DNA of 64,000 nt from Paenibacillus sp. GP183. GTDB taxonomy: Bacteria > Bacillota > Bacilli > Paenibacillales > NBRC-103111. The position numbers and the translations under genes are program-made. The notes below the pieces were generated by a model. The model was not told the origin of the DNA and ran no database searches. It was given only the letters and a program-made list of their open reading frames with translations. Location: contig NZ_FNSW01000001.1 in assembly GCF_900104695.1 (NCBI RefSeq), positions 434,001 through 498,000 of the forward strand, read 5' to 3'. This document shows positions 25,630 to 34,389 of this stretch, piece by piece (within the stretch, counting starts at the first letter, position 1; every line of letters starts with the position of its first letter).

Positions 25630-25725
25630 CTAAACCTTTCGTTGTTGCAGTAGTTTTTGCATCAGTAACCACGAAGATATACCAACAAAAGAACTTAACG
25701 CGGGCAACCAAACTGGACCCATCAT
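25630..25725 (-). CDS. possible 31-residue membrane peptide
   Basis: A minus-strand ATG begins MMGPVWLPALSSFVGISSWL and ends LLQQRKV, a single hydrophobic helix with a basic end, typical of bacterial micro-membrane peptides. No clear ribosome site is seen, so this stays tentative. Confidence 0.25.
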   Translation of the reverse strand: MMGPVWLPALSSFVGISSWLLMQKLLQQRKV

Positions 25726-25945
25726 GCTCTAAAGCAGTATTCCATCTCATTCCACATGTGATAACTCTACCCTAGCAAGAGCTTTCTATCTGGCAATGGG
25801 GGTCCATCCAACCATCTTGAAATCACAGATGGCTCCCTCGATATTCATAAATTCAGACTACAACTGATAAGAGATGGCTTGTAATTGAAATACACCTAAC
25901 AGGTTCCTATTTAGTCTTATCTGCCGCAGGCGGTAAAGTAACATT

Positions 25946-25980
25946 AAATAACCCCCGCCGGAGTCGGTCGGGGGTTATGC
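25946..25980. terminator. strong inverted repeat, probable terminator
   Basis: ATAACCCCC and GGGGGTTAT pair perfectly around a 13-base loop. It borders the small minus-strand acidic open frame that stops at 25981. Confidence 0.65.
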
Positions 25981-26125
25981 TCATTCTGTTTCGGGGTGAA
26001 GTGGTTCGTCGCCCAGCATTTCATGTAAATCATCAGCATCTTCGGGCAGATCGTAGGATTGATCCAGCTCAAAAGAAGAGGTTGCCTGTCTATGGTAGCC
26101 TCTTTTTTTGTATCCTGTTTCTTGG
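25981..26125 (-). pseudogene. 3' end of a gene for a small acidic protein
   Basis: The minus-strand frame reads SSFELDQSYDLPEDADDLHE then MLGDEPLHPETE and stop. This acidic tail looks like natural protein. Upstream the frame runs into a dispersed repeat (from about 26128) with no start site of its own, and a plus-strand terminator-like hairpin lies at 26075-26110. I read it as the remaining end of a truncated gene; it could also be chance. Confidence 0.35.
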
Positions 26126-26127
26126 GA

Positions 26128-26412
26128 TCGAAAGCGGAATAACATGCAGGATATCTCGTCATTATGCAAAACCTTCAATTAATTGTTTTTCTCAATGAAC
26201 AAACATTTACCAACGTATTCACCAAATAAAGCTAGAGACGATACGGTAATATAAAGGGTGGAGAATGAATCAAGAACGAAATTTGCTTGATTTTCTTTTA
26301 ACGTATGCGAATTTTATTACCCTATCTCTGTTGACTCAAACCTTCTGTAACCAACAACGGGGCAGCCCACTGCGGCATTCCCCATTATTGTTGAGCTAAC
26401 GGGGCAGTTTTG
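26128..26412 (+). repeat. dispersed repeat block, copies at 30228 and 44041
   Basis: CGGAATAACATGCAGG to about 26260 matches 44045-44180. GACGATACGGTAATATAAAGG to CTAACGG (26236-26399) matches 30230-30390 with about 90 percent identity. Both long copies contain an ATG after AGGGTGGAGA opening a 43-44 codon frame (26265-26399 and 30257-30388). Confidence 0.8.
26265..26399 (+). CDS. micro-ORF inside a dispersed repeat
   Basis: AGGGTGGAGA precedes the ATG. The 44-residue frame starts MNQERNLLDFLLTYANFI. The copy at 30257-30388 keeps its frame in spite of a 3-base length difference (MNQERYLLGSLLTYANFI). The conserved frame is suggestive, but the peptide is not recognised and may be chance within a repeat. 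Confidence 0.25.
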   Translation: MNQERNLLDFLLTYANFITLSLLTQTFCNQQRGSPLRHSPLLLS

Positions 26413-26537
26413 CAGAATAACCTCATCATGCAAATATCAGGATTATCCTTGTTCTTAGAGAATACATTGTAAAGGGGATTATTCGTTATCCCTCTTGTAT
26501 TTAGGGGATCATTCATATTAGAAATGGAGTTAATATT

Positions 26538-27152
26538 ATGAAAATTATCGTATTTGGTGCCAGTGGTGCGACCGGTAAAGAGTTTGTTAAGCTCTCTTTA
26601 GAGGCAAATCATCAAGTTGCTGGATTTGTACGCGACCCTGCTAAATTAACAATTCAACATCCCAACCTTAAGATTATAGTCGGTGATGCCCTTCAACGGA
26701 ATGATGTAATATCAGCGATTGCCAATCATGATGCTGTTGTATCCTGTCTGGCTGCACCTGGTCTAAGAGCTTCTTCCACGCTATCGGATATGACAACTAA
26801 TCTGATCGCAGGTATGCATAAAAATCAAATGGAAAGAATCTTATATTTGGCTTCAGCTGGGATTCATAAGGAGATCTCTGGGTTAGCAGGCTGGTTGGTA
26901 AAGTTGATTTTACATAATGTGCTTGCAGACCATAGCCATGCGGTAGCGTTGTTGGGATCAAGTGATCTAATGTGGACAGTTGCCCGCCCTATGAAACTAA
27001 CCAATACTCCCTTAACGGAAGAATATCGCACAGCCATAACAGGGATTCCGAAAGGCGGCAGAAAAATTTCTCGCAGCGATGTTGCACATTTTTTACTAAG
27101 GTCTCTTACTGATAGAAGTTATATTAAACAAACTGTCGGGTTGGCATATTAG
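26538..27152 (+). CDS. NAD(P)H-binding atypical short-chain dehydrogenase
   Basis: The 204-residue product starts MKIIVFGASGATGKEFVKLS, with the GASGATG dinucleotide-binding motif at 7-13, followed by AGFVRDPAKL, VVSCLAAPG and a RILYLASAGIH stretch. It ends with the SDVAHFLLRSLTD pattern of NAD(P)H-binding (NmrA/BVR-B-like) proteins. These bind NAD(P)H and act as small reductases or redox sensors; the substrate here is unknown. The ATG follows a weak AATGGAG site. It stands alone. Confidence 0.85.
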   Translation: MKIIVFGASGATGKEFVKLSLEANHQVAGFVRDPAKLTIQHPNLKIIVGDALQRNDVISAIANHDAVVSCLAAPGLRASSTLSDMTTNLIAGMHKNQMERILYLASAGIHKEISGLAGWLVKLILHNVLADHSHAVALLGSSDLMWTVARPMKLTNTPLTEEYRTAITGIPKGGRKISRSDVAHFLLRSLTDRSYIKQTVGLAY

Positions 27153-27179
27153 CGGGTTTAATGCCGAGGTTATTCATTA

Positions 27180-27262
27180 AGGTAACGGCTAACAATAGTG
27201 GTGGAGCTTGCTTCGGAGAAGCTCCTTCTTTTGCTTCATTGAAGTAACGGGCAGGCTAACGC
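27180..27262 (+). repeat. composite dispersed repeat with hairpin
   Basis: GTAACGGCTAACAATAG, a GGAGCTTGCTTCGGAGAAGCTCC hairpin followed by TTCTTTTG, and TTCATTGAAGTAACGGGCAG. The same layout occurs at 1396-1475 and 31573-31645. Confidence 0.7.
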
Positions 27263-27417
27263 AACTATTGTATTTATTATAACGTCTAAATTTACACAAC
27301 GATGAATCATGATGTGAGGTTTTACCGATAGATTTTGTGAAACAGTGTGAATGATTAATACCCAAATTGAATAACGTTTTGCTTAGGAAATTAAAATTTG
27401 ATTCGGGAGGTCAATTC

Positions 27418-27624
27418 TTGAAAGAAGATACTGAAAGACCAGTTCCAACTGAGGTTAAGCCATTTAACGATGCGACCGAGCACTACCAAAAAATCATGGG
27501 AATGCCGAATAAATCTGCTGATTTAAAAAGCATGCCAAAACCTATAAGATGGTTTGGATATTTCGTCATGGCTTTTGTTATATGTGCAGTTCTTGCATTG
27601 ATAATTATTAAAATATTTTTTTAA
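27418..27624 (+). CDS. small C-terminal tail-anchored membrane protein
   Basis: A TTG start at 27418 is supported by GGGAGG 7 bases upstream; the longer frame from 27367 lacks one. The 68-residue product is polar at first (MKEDTERPVPTEVKPFNDAT) and contains KSMPKPIRWFGYF, then a single membrane helix (about 47-67). It is probably a tail-anchored protein. Function unknown. Confidence 0.6.
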   Translation: MKEDTERPVPTEVKPFNDATEHYQKIMGMPNKSADLKSMPKPIRWFGYFVMAFVICAVLALIIIKIFF

Positions 27625-27720
27625 AAGAACAAAAACAGCAAGGAAGTTAATGAAAACCATTTCGCTTGTTTGATTCAACTAACGGATAACGTTAGTTCAA
27701 TAAAATTGAAGTTTCAATCA

Positions 27721-27752
27721 ACAAGCACAATCCATGAGGTTGTGCTTTTCTT
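27721..27752 (+). terminator. rho-independent terminator
   Basis: AAGCACAA...TTGTGCTT hairpin followed by TTCTTTTG. The flanking TTGAGAGC is shared with the region near 4305. Confidence 0.7.
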
Positions 27753-27821
27753 TTGCCCTTGAGAGCGTGTAGGAATCCATCTACTGGTGTTGAATAGAGC
27801 AAGTGGGGTGTGAACTAAAAA

Positions 27822-28229
27822 TTATTGAGGATGATTTTCGTCATGCCTACGAGTTACATTAATACTACCTTTGATACTCCCAACTTCTCCAGAAGCTTCA
27901 ACAACAAAATGATCGTGAATAGTATCGTCCTTGGTATATCTCCAGACACAAGTCCAGTCAAATTTGTTACCTTTTTCATTACAAATAAGAATTCGATTTT
28001 CCCATTGCTGTGTTCCAGTAGGAACTCTCCATACTTTAAATGTATTTGAATATGCGGTAGATACATGAATAACCATCTGTCCATCACCTTCAGGCAAGTA
28101 GACCCAATTACCTTCAGGAGCAGGAATAGTTTTAATGCTCATTAAAGATGGTTGTTGTGCATAAGCTACTCCATTGAATATCAAAAGAAAAAAAGCAGTT
28201 ACTACATTGATAGTTAGCTTTTTAATCAT
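27822..28229 (-). CDS. secreted protein, unknown function
   Basis: GAGGTGA lies 7 bases before the ATG. The 135-residue product has a signal peptide (cut after VAYA). The mature domain of about 110 residues is beta-rich, with one cysteine pair (ICNEK and WTCVW). It ends with a polar RRHDENHPQ tail. No family recognised. It is divergent from the secreted-protein gene at 28427. Confidence 0.65.
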   Translation of the reverse strand: MIKKLTINVVTAFFLLIFNGVAYAQQPSLMSIKTIPAPEGNWVYLPEGDGQMVIHVSTAYSNTFKVWRVPTGTQQWENRILICNEKGNKFDWTCVWRYTKDDTIHDHFVVEASGEVGSIKGSINVTRRHDENHPQ

Positions 28230-28426
28230 GCAAATTTCACCTCAATTGCTAAAATGCTCAACTCAGTAGAAAATTATTTATACATGGAGTATCCATGCTA
28301 TGCTATTTCTAGACCTTTAGAGCGACTAGGAAGGCTTGTGGAGCTTTCGTGGAGTGAGAATGGAGTAATGTGTTAGTGCATAAATTTATGGGAATAATAC
28401 ATACAAAGCGTTATGGGTGGGATTAT

Positions 28427-28888
28427 ATGAGAAAATTATATTGCTTAGTGATTGTTGTTTTGATGTTGAATTTGCCTATAACGGTTGTATCTGCAAACAT
28501 CGAAATCCCTCAAAGATTGAATACTGCTGATGTTGTTTCAATTCGAATCAGCAAGGGTTTACATGGTGCATACACAAAAACTTATAAGGCTAAGAGGTTT
28601 TGGGAAAAGCATAAAATAACCAATGTAGTTAACTGGATAAATAATGCAACAGAAAATAATGTTAAGAACGATATTGTTGTACATGGCTATCCAGACTTAT
28701 TACGAATTGATGTTAAAAATGGCGAGAATATCTATATTTCATATGCTCATAAGTGTGATGTGAGAAAAAATGCTGATTCAACGGAATACATTTGTAAGCC
28801 AATCGACGGTTACTTGAGATACAGTCAGGGCGAAGAAACAAAATTATTACAGTCTAAACAATTGTTTGATTGGTTGCAATCGCTATGA
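28427..28888 (+). CDS. secreted protein, unknown function
   Basis: The ATG at 28427 has GGGTGGGA upstream and opens directly into a signal peptide (MRKLYCLVIVVLMLNLPITVVSA). An in-frame ATG at 28370 would add an unlikely polar extension. The 153-residue product has a pair of cysteines (HKCDV, YICKP), and its ending LLQSKQLFDWLQSL is helical. No known family. A terminator follows at 28945. Confidence 0.65.
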   Translation: MRKLYCLVIVVLMLNLPITVVSANIEIPQRLNTADVVSIRISKGLHGAYTKTYKAKRFWEKHKITNVVNWINNATENNVKNDIVVHGYPDLLRIDVKNGENIYISYAHKCDVRKNADSTEYICKPIDGYLRYSQGEETKLLQSKQLFDWLQSL

Positions 28889-28944
28889 GAAGAACGGACA
28901 GACATATTGTTAAGGCATTAGAAATAAATAGATAATGCGTTACA

Positions 28945-28973
28945 AAGGCATCATCACACGATGGTGCTTTTCT
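28945..28973 (+). terminator. rho-independent terminator
   Basis: GGCATCATC...GATGGTGC hairpin followed by TTTTCTTATG, closely similar to the one ending near 2925. Confidence 0.7.
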
Positions 28974-29340
28974 TATGTTCATCTCGCCACAGCTTCATTA
29001 CAGGGGCTAGGTCGTAGACTAGGAAATAAGTATTAGACTGGTCGGGTCATTAAGCTAACGGGCAGTATAGCGGAGTAAAGAATCTGTTGGAACGGTATAA
29101 GCCGACGGGTAAATACGGCTGTCTAGTTCTGAGAAATTTATGTACACGTATGATATGATTGCAAAAAGAAGGTGGATTCATGAAAGAAGGATGGGAACGA
29201 ACGAAGCTGCCCATTTCTCTTGACCTTAGACAAATTAACTAATTTATTGGAGTTTAGGCATATAAACATTACTTGAATTTAACATTAGCGTCAAGCAAGA
29301 TAGCATTCCAATTAAAATAAAACATAAAGGAGATAGAGAT
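28974..29340. other. intergenic region with a short open frame
   Basis: GCTAACGGGCAGTATAG lies near 29053. AGAAGGTGG precedes an ATG at 29180 that opens only 20 codons (MKEGWERTKLPISLDLRQIN), perhaps the start of a lost gene. AAAGGAG at 29327 is the ribosome site of the methyltransferase. Confidence 0.35.
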
Positions 29341-29969
29341 ATGACGGAATTCTGGGAATCAAGTTTTATAGAAAAACAAACGATGTGGGGATTTGAACCT
29401 ACAGACTCCGCAATCGTGACAAAGGACTTTTTCCTTGAAAGGAATGTTAAGGACATACTTGTACCAGGTATTGGATATGGCAGAAATGCAAAGGTTTTTA
29501 TTGACAATGGAATAAAAGTAACAGGTATTGAGATTTCAAAAACAGCGATTGATTTGGCGAGGCAAAACGGGCTTGATATTAGTATTTTTCAGGGTTCAGT
29601 AACTGATATGCCTTTTGATAACAAACTCTATGACGGTATATTTTGCTATGCACTTATTCACTTATTGAATAATCGTGAGAGAGATAAGTTTATTAAAGAT
29701 TGCTATAATCAGTTAAAGCCAAATGGATATATGATTTTTACGACTGTTTCAAAAAAAGCCCCAATGTTTGGAAAGGCAAACAATTGGATAAAGACTATTT
29801 CGAGATAATGGAAGGCGTAAAAATGTTTTTTTATGATTCTGACTCCATAAAACAAGAATTTGAAAAATATGGACTGGTAGAGTTTTCAGAAATTGATGAG
29901 CCAAGTAAGAACATGAAAAATAAACCTCCAGTAAAATTTATAATTGTAAAATGTAAGAAAGAACTATAA
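29341..29969 (+). pseudogene. class I SAM-dependent methyltransferase with a frameshift
   Basis: The first frame (29341-29808) carries WESSFIEKQTMWGFEPTDSA, a motif I variant ILVPGIGYGRNAKVF, GIEISKTAID, and LYDGIFCYALIHLL. At about 29775 the natural continuation moves to another frame: after APMFGK it reads QLDKDYFEIMEGVKMFFYDS and FIIVKCKKEL to 29969. One base (probably a G in GGAAAGGGC) appears to be missing. The intact protein would be about 209 residues, normal for small thiopurine-type or Tehb-like methyltransferases. A sequencing error is possible. Substrate unknown. Confidence 0.75.
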
Positions 29970-30050
29970 ATACACAGTTAGAGTCTCAACATTTTCAGTT
30001 AGCGGTTATTGCATTGGAGGGCTTTTGCATTTTTTTTAAGGAAACATGAT

Positions 30051-30400
30051 TGAGCTAACAGGTACGAGAGTTGAATACTTCTATTACCCGAGCTACCAAC
30101 CAAGTGGCTTTTAGTTTAATAAATAATGCGAATACGCGAGAAACAAAAAGACGGTGGTCATAATGTCCATCGTCTTTTTCATGACATCCAAACTAATGCG
30201 GACTACTCTAACTCCAATCAGACTAGCGGACGATACGGTAATATAAAGGGTGGAGAATGAATCAAGAACGATATTTGCTTGGTTCTCTTTTAACATATGC
30301 GAATTTTATTCCCCTAATGTTGACTCAAACCTTATGTAACCAACAACGGGGCAGCCCACCGCGGCATTCCCCATTATTGTTGAGCTAACGGGCAGTATCG
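30051..30400 (+). repeat. dispersed repeat block, mosaic of the copies at 8351 and 26236
   Basis: The first part (30051-30260) matches 8351-8560, including the hairpin GACGGTGGTCATAATGTCCATCGTC. The second (30228-30398) matches 26236-26406 and ends in a CTAACGGGCAG unit. The block fills the space between two methyltransferase genes and holds the micro-ORF at 30257-30388. Confidence 0.8.
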
Positions 30401-30511
30401 TTAAATATAACTAAACTCTACCCTTTAGCAATTCGGAATATGCGATACAATTTACACTGGGATGAACACGGGGAGGATTTTTGAAAACAATATAAAGGAG
30501 GGTACATAGAC

Positions 30512-31243
30512 ATGGCTGACAGGATATTTGAAGAGCCGCGACTTGCAGATGTTTACGATTTTTTTGATTCAGAGGAACGTCCAGATCTTGACCCGTACAT
30601 TGCAATGACAGACGAATTCGGTGCTAAATCCGTAATTGATATTGGTTGTGGAACCGGCATCCTTGCTTGTCGACTTGCTGCACTAAGTAAGGAAGTGATT
30701 GGGATCGATCCAGCAGATGCCTCGCTCAAAGTTGCAACCCGTAAGGCATATGCCGATCGGGTCAAATGGATTCATGGAACGGCTGCAATGCTCGCTGGAT
30801 TGCAAGCGGATCTAGTCACGATGACCGGAAACGTAGCACAAGTCTTTGTAACTGACGAAGAGTGGATGTCAACACTTCGTGTATGTCGTGATGTTATTCG
30901 ACCTGGTGGACGGCTTGTATTCGAGGTTCGGGACCCTTCAAAGGAAGCGTGGAAGGACTGGAACCGCGGTCAGTCCTATCAGGTGATTGAAGCGCCAGAA
31001 ATCGGAAAGGTAGAGAAGTGGGTGGATCTGCTGGATGTGCAGCTGCCTTTAGTTACGTTCCGTCAGACATTCGTGTTCCAAAGGGACGGGGTAGTAATAA
31101 GCTCGGACTCGACACTGAGGTTCCGGAGTCAGTCCGAAATTATTGACTCCTTATGCGTCACTAATTTACCTGTCGAGGATATTCGAAATGCACCAGATCG
31201 CCCTGGACTAGAATTCGTATTCATCGCTCGCTGTCCGGGCTAA
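30512..31243 (+). CDS. class I SAM-dependent methyltransferase
   Basis: AAAGGAGGG precedes the ATG. The 243-residue product has motif I VIDIGCGTGILA (near residues 40-51), the acidic end of strand 2 in VIGIDPADASL, DLVTMTGNVAQVF, and the post-motif RPGGRLVFEVRDP. It lacks extra domains, so it is a single-domain small-molecule-type methyltransferase with unknown substrate. It is complete and stands alone between repeat-rich gaps. Confidence 0.85.
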   Translation: MADRIFEEPRLADVYDFFDSEERPDLDPYIAMTDEFGAKSVIDIGCGTGILACRLAALSKEVIGIDPADASLKVATRKAYADRVKWIHGTAAMLAGLQADLVTMTGNVAQVFVTDEEWMSTLRVCRDVIRPGGRLVFEVRDPSKEAWKDWNRGQSYQVIEAPEIGKVEKWVDLLDVQLPLVTFRQTFVFQRDGVVISSDSTLRFRSQSEIIDSLCVTNLPVEDIRNAPDRPGLEFVFIARCPG

Positions 31244-31475
31244 AGAAACATTCATCAGGGCAGTTTGAAGACCTAAGGACACTGTATTACTTCGTTAAGC
31301 TAACGGAGAACTATAGCTCAATAAACATCAGGAGAAGACTGCCAACTACAATGGATAGAACCTTCTCAGTTAACGGGCAGGATTGTTAAGTAACAAAAAT
31401 TGGAAATAATTATCGCCTTAGTGTATATTTATTGTATCTGGTTCGGGATAATCATCAACTGGAGGGTTGAGCTAT

Positions 31476-31568
31476 ATGAAATTCCTGCTGGCAGTCCTAA
31501 TAATATTGTGTGCGGTAATACCGACCTACAATTACATTAAGCTCCGTGGATGGAATAATAAATTGTAA
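31476..31568 (+). CDS. 30-residue membrane peptide
   Basis: GGAGGGTTGAG precedes the ATG with good spacing. The peptide is a single membrane helix with a short basic tail (MKFLLAVLIILCAVIPTYNY, then IKLRGWNNKL). Too short to assign, but its ribosome site and composition support translation. Confidence 0.5.
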   Translation: MKFLLAVLIILCAVIPTYNYIKLRGWNNKL

Positions 31569-31572
31569 AAGG

Positions 31573-31645
31573 TTTTGCACTAACGGAAAAAGATAGTTGA
31601 GGAGGAGCTTGCCGATGGCAGCTCCTCTTTCGTTTTATTGATAGG
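31573..31645 (+). repeat. composite dispersed repeat with terminator hairpin
   Basis: CTAACGGAAAAAGATAG, a GGAGGAGCTTGCCGATGGCAG to GCTCCTC hairpin, and TTTCGTTTTATTGATAGGGC. It directly follows the stop of the 30-residue peptide gene and may act as its terminator. Confidence 0.7.
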
Positions 31646-31860
31646 GCGAGAAAAAAAAGGAAACAGCGCTAACTGTGTACCAAGGTATTTTAGTGGACTC
31701 ACTAAGTCTATAGCTATCAATCAAAGAAAACGCCAAGTCATTTATACGTTTACAAAAAAATATGGCTGTTAACAAGATGGATAAAAAAATAAATATGAAA
31801 TGAACAATAGGGGCGAATCCGAAGTCCTTTTATAAATAGAGAAATGAGAGGAACATCAAA

Positions 31861-31956
31861 TTGAAAAGAATGATCGAGTCCGTGATGCAACGAGCCACAA
31901 TTATTATGGTCTGCATCGTACTTATCTTAGCTTGGGGTGCGGTTTCATTGATTTGA
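31861..31956 (+). CDS. 31-residue membrane peptide
   Basis: A TTG start follows GAGAGG. The peptide (MKRMIESVMQRATIIMVCIV, then LILAWGAVSLI) is an amphipathic basic start plus one membrane helix. A strong terminator follows at 31954. Its own ribosome site and terminator suggest a real small gene, placed just before the DedA-PAP2 cluster. Confidence 0.5.
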   Translation: MKRMIESVMQRATIIMVCIVLILAWGAVSLI

Positions 31957-31990
31957 AGTGACCCTTGATCGGTCAAGGGTTACTTTTTTC
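31954..31990 (+). terminator. rho-independent terminator
   Basis: GTGACCCTTGA-TCGG-TCAAGGGTTAC hairpin followed by TTTTTTCC, between the 31-residue peptide and the DedA-PAP2 gene. Confidence 0.8.
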
Positions 31991-32029
31991 CATTCACGTG
32001 TAAAATAAAACGAGAGGGGGCATAGCGTA

Positions 32030-33322
32030 ATGGGGTTTTTAACAAACTGGCTGGAGCATTACGGATATTGGGTTCTCTTTTGTTCTTTCGTGCTGGAGAT
32101 GCTTGCCCTGCCGCTTCCTGGCGAAGTTCTGATGAGCTATGCCGGGCTGCTTGTTTTCCAAGGAAAGCTTGGATGGTTGCTAAGCATTCTATCGGCGGGG
32201 ATGGGCGCATCTATCGGGATGACGATATCGTATTGGATCGGGTTTCGGTTAGGACCCCTTTTCTTCGAAAAGTACGGTGTGCGCATTCATATGGGACCGG
32301 ATAAGCTGGATAAAGTGTCACGCTGGTTTGAAAAGTACGGAAATAATATGCTGGTCATAGCTTACTTTATTCCTGGCGTCCGGCATATTACAGGGTACTT
32401 TTCGGGAACAACACGTATTTCGTTTCGCAAATTTGCGATTTTTGCATACACAGGGGCTTTCTTTTGGGTGAGCGTTTTTATTTCGCTAGGCAAAGTTCTA
32501 GGACCTAAATGGGAGCAATACCATCACACGATAAACCGATATATGATTATTGGCGGTATCATTGCAGCGGTTATTTTTATATTGGTTTATACGTACCGAA
32601 AATATAAGAATCAAATCAAAGATTGGATTGTCAGCAGTGTACAAAGAGGGGTACAGCGGTTTGAATCGACGGGCAAAGTCAGGTTCTTGCTACTCGCTGC
32701 TTTTGCCGTATTTGTATTGTTTATATCGCTAATCATCGGCTTGATCCAGGACTTCTTAGCAAAAGAGAACGCTCAATTTGATGAGGTCGCATCCTACATC
32801 ATTCACCAAGTGTTTGATCCAAGTTGGACTTCTTCGATGAACTTTTTCGCTCTTCTTGGTTCCTATTACGTGTTTACCCCTGTTATTTTCGTAACAGCAT
32901 TTTGGATCCTATTTAAGGGAAAAGACCGACTGCTTGAACTCAGTTGCTTTGCATTTGTAATCATCGGTGGGGAATTGCTGGATGAAGCACTTCGCTTGCT
33001 GTTTCATCGAGCGGGACCGATAGCCGTAGGTAATCAGTTCCCTTATACATTTCCCAGCGAACAAACCTTGCTGTCGCTTACGGTTTGTGGTTTCGCGGCG
33101 TATTTGTTCGTCCGACACTACGGAAACGTGAAAGTTCGCGTAGCAGCAACGCTGTTGGTTGTTATCCTCTGTTTATTTGTAGGAATCAGCCGAATATTCT
33201 TCAACGTTCAGTATCCGAGCGATGTCGCCGCTGGCTACGTATTTGGCGGAGCTTGGCTCAGTTTAAATGTGACTCTGTTAGAAGTTCTACGAATAATGCG
33301 GAAACAAGGATTGGGGACATAA
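32030..33322 (+). CDS. DedA (VTT) domain fused to a degenerate PAP2 domain
   Basis: GAGAGGGGGC precedes the ATG. The 430-residue membrane protein has an N-terminal DedA domain (about 1-200; LALPLPGE at 26-32, F.PGVRH at 113-119). Some DedA proteins flip undecaprenyl phosphate. The C-terminal half (about 220-425) has the PAP2 membrane layout, but the catalytic histidines are replaced: PSEQ (342-345) stands where PSGH/PSNH is expected, and SRIFFNVQYPSD (387-398) has Gln394 in place of His. It should therefore not be an active phosphatase, and may bind lipid or regulate. It opens a cell-envelope cluster. Confidence 0.85.
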   Translation: MGFLTNWLEHYGYWVLFCSFVLEMLALPLPGEVLMSYAGLLVFQGKLGWLLSILSAGMGASIGMTISYWIGFRLGPLFFEKYGVRIHMGPDKLDKVSRWFEKYGNNMLVIAYFIPGVRHITGYFSGTTRISFRKFAIFAYTGAFFWVSVFISLGKVLGPKWEQYHHTINRYMIIGGIIAAVIFILVYTYRKYKNQIKDWIVSSVQRGVQRFESTGKVRFLLLAAFAVFVLFISLIIGLIQDFLAKENAQFDEVASYIIHQVFDPSWTSSMNFFALLGSYYVFTPVIFVTAFWILFKGKDRLLELSCFAFVIIGGELLDEALRLLFHRAGPIAVGNQFPYTFPSEQTLLSLTVCGFAAYLFVRHYGNVKVRVAATLLVVILCLFVGISRIFFNVQYPSDVAAGYVFGGAWLSLNVTLLEVLRIMRKQGLGT

Positions 33323-33362
33323 TTTCCGCTTTACGCTTCTACAGTAGGGGGGCTGACAATGT

Positions 33363-33890
33363 GTGGATGAAGAACTTTACCGATTAATTCGCGAGGCGAA
33401 GCAAGGAGAGAAAAAAGCTTTTGCCGAATTGATCAAACGGTATAAAGGTCACATTTACCGCCATGCCTATGGTGTGTTAGGTAATCGGATGGAAGCGGAA
33501 GATGTAGCGCAAGAAGCTTTTCTCAAAGCATATTATTCTCTGTCCCGTCTTGATAACGAGTATGCTTTTTCTGCTTGGATCTTCCGGATCGTTACGAATT
33601 TATGTAGGGATCGGTTAAAGAAACTGGGGAGAGAACGAACATTATCAACTGAATTGCTCCAACAAATGGCAACAAAACGAGTTGAGGACAATCATCTTCG
33701 GCTCACCATTGAAGAAGCGATGAAACAACTCACCCCTGATCATCGGGAAGTCATATTGCTTCACGATGTTCAAGGTTATCGATATGACGAGATGGCAGAA
33801 ATTTTGACTATCCCTCTGGGTACAGTAAAATCCCGTTTGAACGCCGCTCGGCTTGCTTTGCGAAATGAAATGAAAAAAGGTGATGAGTAA
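33363..33890 (+). CDS. ECF-type RNA polymerase sigma factor
   Basis: A GTG start follows AGGGGGG. The 175-residue product has sigma region 2 (about 20-90; AFAELIKRYKGHIYRHAYGV, AEDVAQEAFLKAY, AFSAWIFRIVTNLCRDRLKK) and region 4 (about 120-172; LTPDHREVILLHDVQGYRYD, IPLGTVKSRLNAARLAL). It lacks regions 1 and 3, as in ECF sigma factors. Its stop overlaps the anti-sigma gene by one base. The neighbouring genes suggest a cell-envelope stimulus, as with Bacillus sigma-W or sigma-M. Confidence 0.9.
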   Translation: MDEELYRLIREAKQGEKKAFAELIKRYKGHIYRHAYGVLGNRMEAEDVAQEAFLKAYYSLSRLDNEYAFSAWIFRIVTNLCRDRLKKLGRERTLSTELLQQMATKRVEDNHLRLTIEEAMKQLTPDHREVILLHDVQGYRYDEMAEILTIPLGTVKSRLNAARLALRNEMKKGDE

Positions 33891-34375
33891 TGGCAAACCA
33901 TCCTGACGATCTGTTATCCGCTTATATCGATAACGAGCTGAGTGCGAATGACCGGATGCGCATAGAGGAACATCTAGGCTCTTGTGATCAGTGCCAATCA
34001 CTGTTGGACGAACTTCGGGAAATGCAGCTTCAGGTGATAAAAAACTATTTGGCGATTGATGCTCCATTTGATTTCGAACAGCGTGTACTTAAAACGATTG
34101 AAAATAAAACGGCGTCACCATCCCTAACCAAAGTATGGTTCGCACTGCCGGCAGCAGCAATCGTGTGTTTCATCGGAATAGGACTCGTTGTTGGAGCTTT
34201 ATTTTTAAAATTATCGTCTTGGGTAATCAAAATTTTGGTGGCTTTGACTTACGTGTTATCCAGCGTTGTTACCTCATTACCTACATTACTGGCAGCCACG
34301 ATTTTATTTTCAATTTTTGTTCTTGTTGTCGCAAGCTTTTCCTTGCGACGGCTGCTCAGAACAACGACCAATTAA
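33890..34375 (+). CDS. anti-sigma factor with zf-HC2 domain
   Basis: The start overlaps the sigma gene stop. The N-terminus has the zf-HC2 pattern LLSAYIDNELS...EEHLGSCDQCQSLL, with HxxxCxxC at about residues 28-35, which holds the sigma factor in the cytoplasm. Two or three hydrophobic segments follow (about 83-105, 110-130 and 135-152), so it is a membrane protein. It should sense a signal and release the sigma factor. It is the direct partner of the preceding gene. Confidence 0.85.
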   Translation: MANHPDDLLSAYIDNELSANDRMRIEEHLGSCDQCQSLLDELREMQLQVIKNYLAIDAPFDFEQRVLKTIENKTASPSLTKVWFALPAAAIVCFIGIGLVVGALFLKLSSWVIKILVALTYVLSSVVTSLPTLLAATILFSIFVLVVASFSLRRLLRTTTN

Positions 34376-34389
34376 AGGGGATGAACCGT

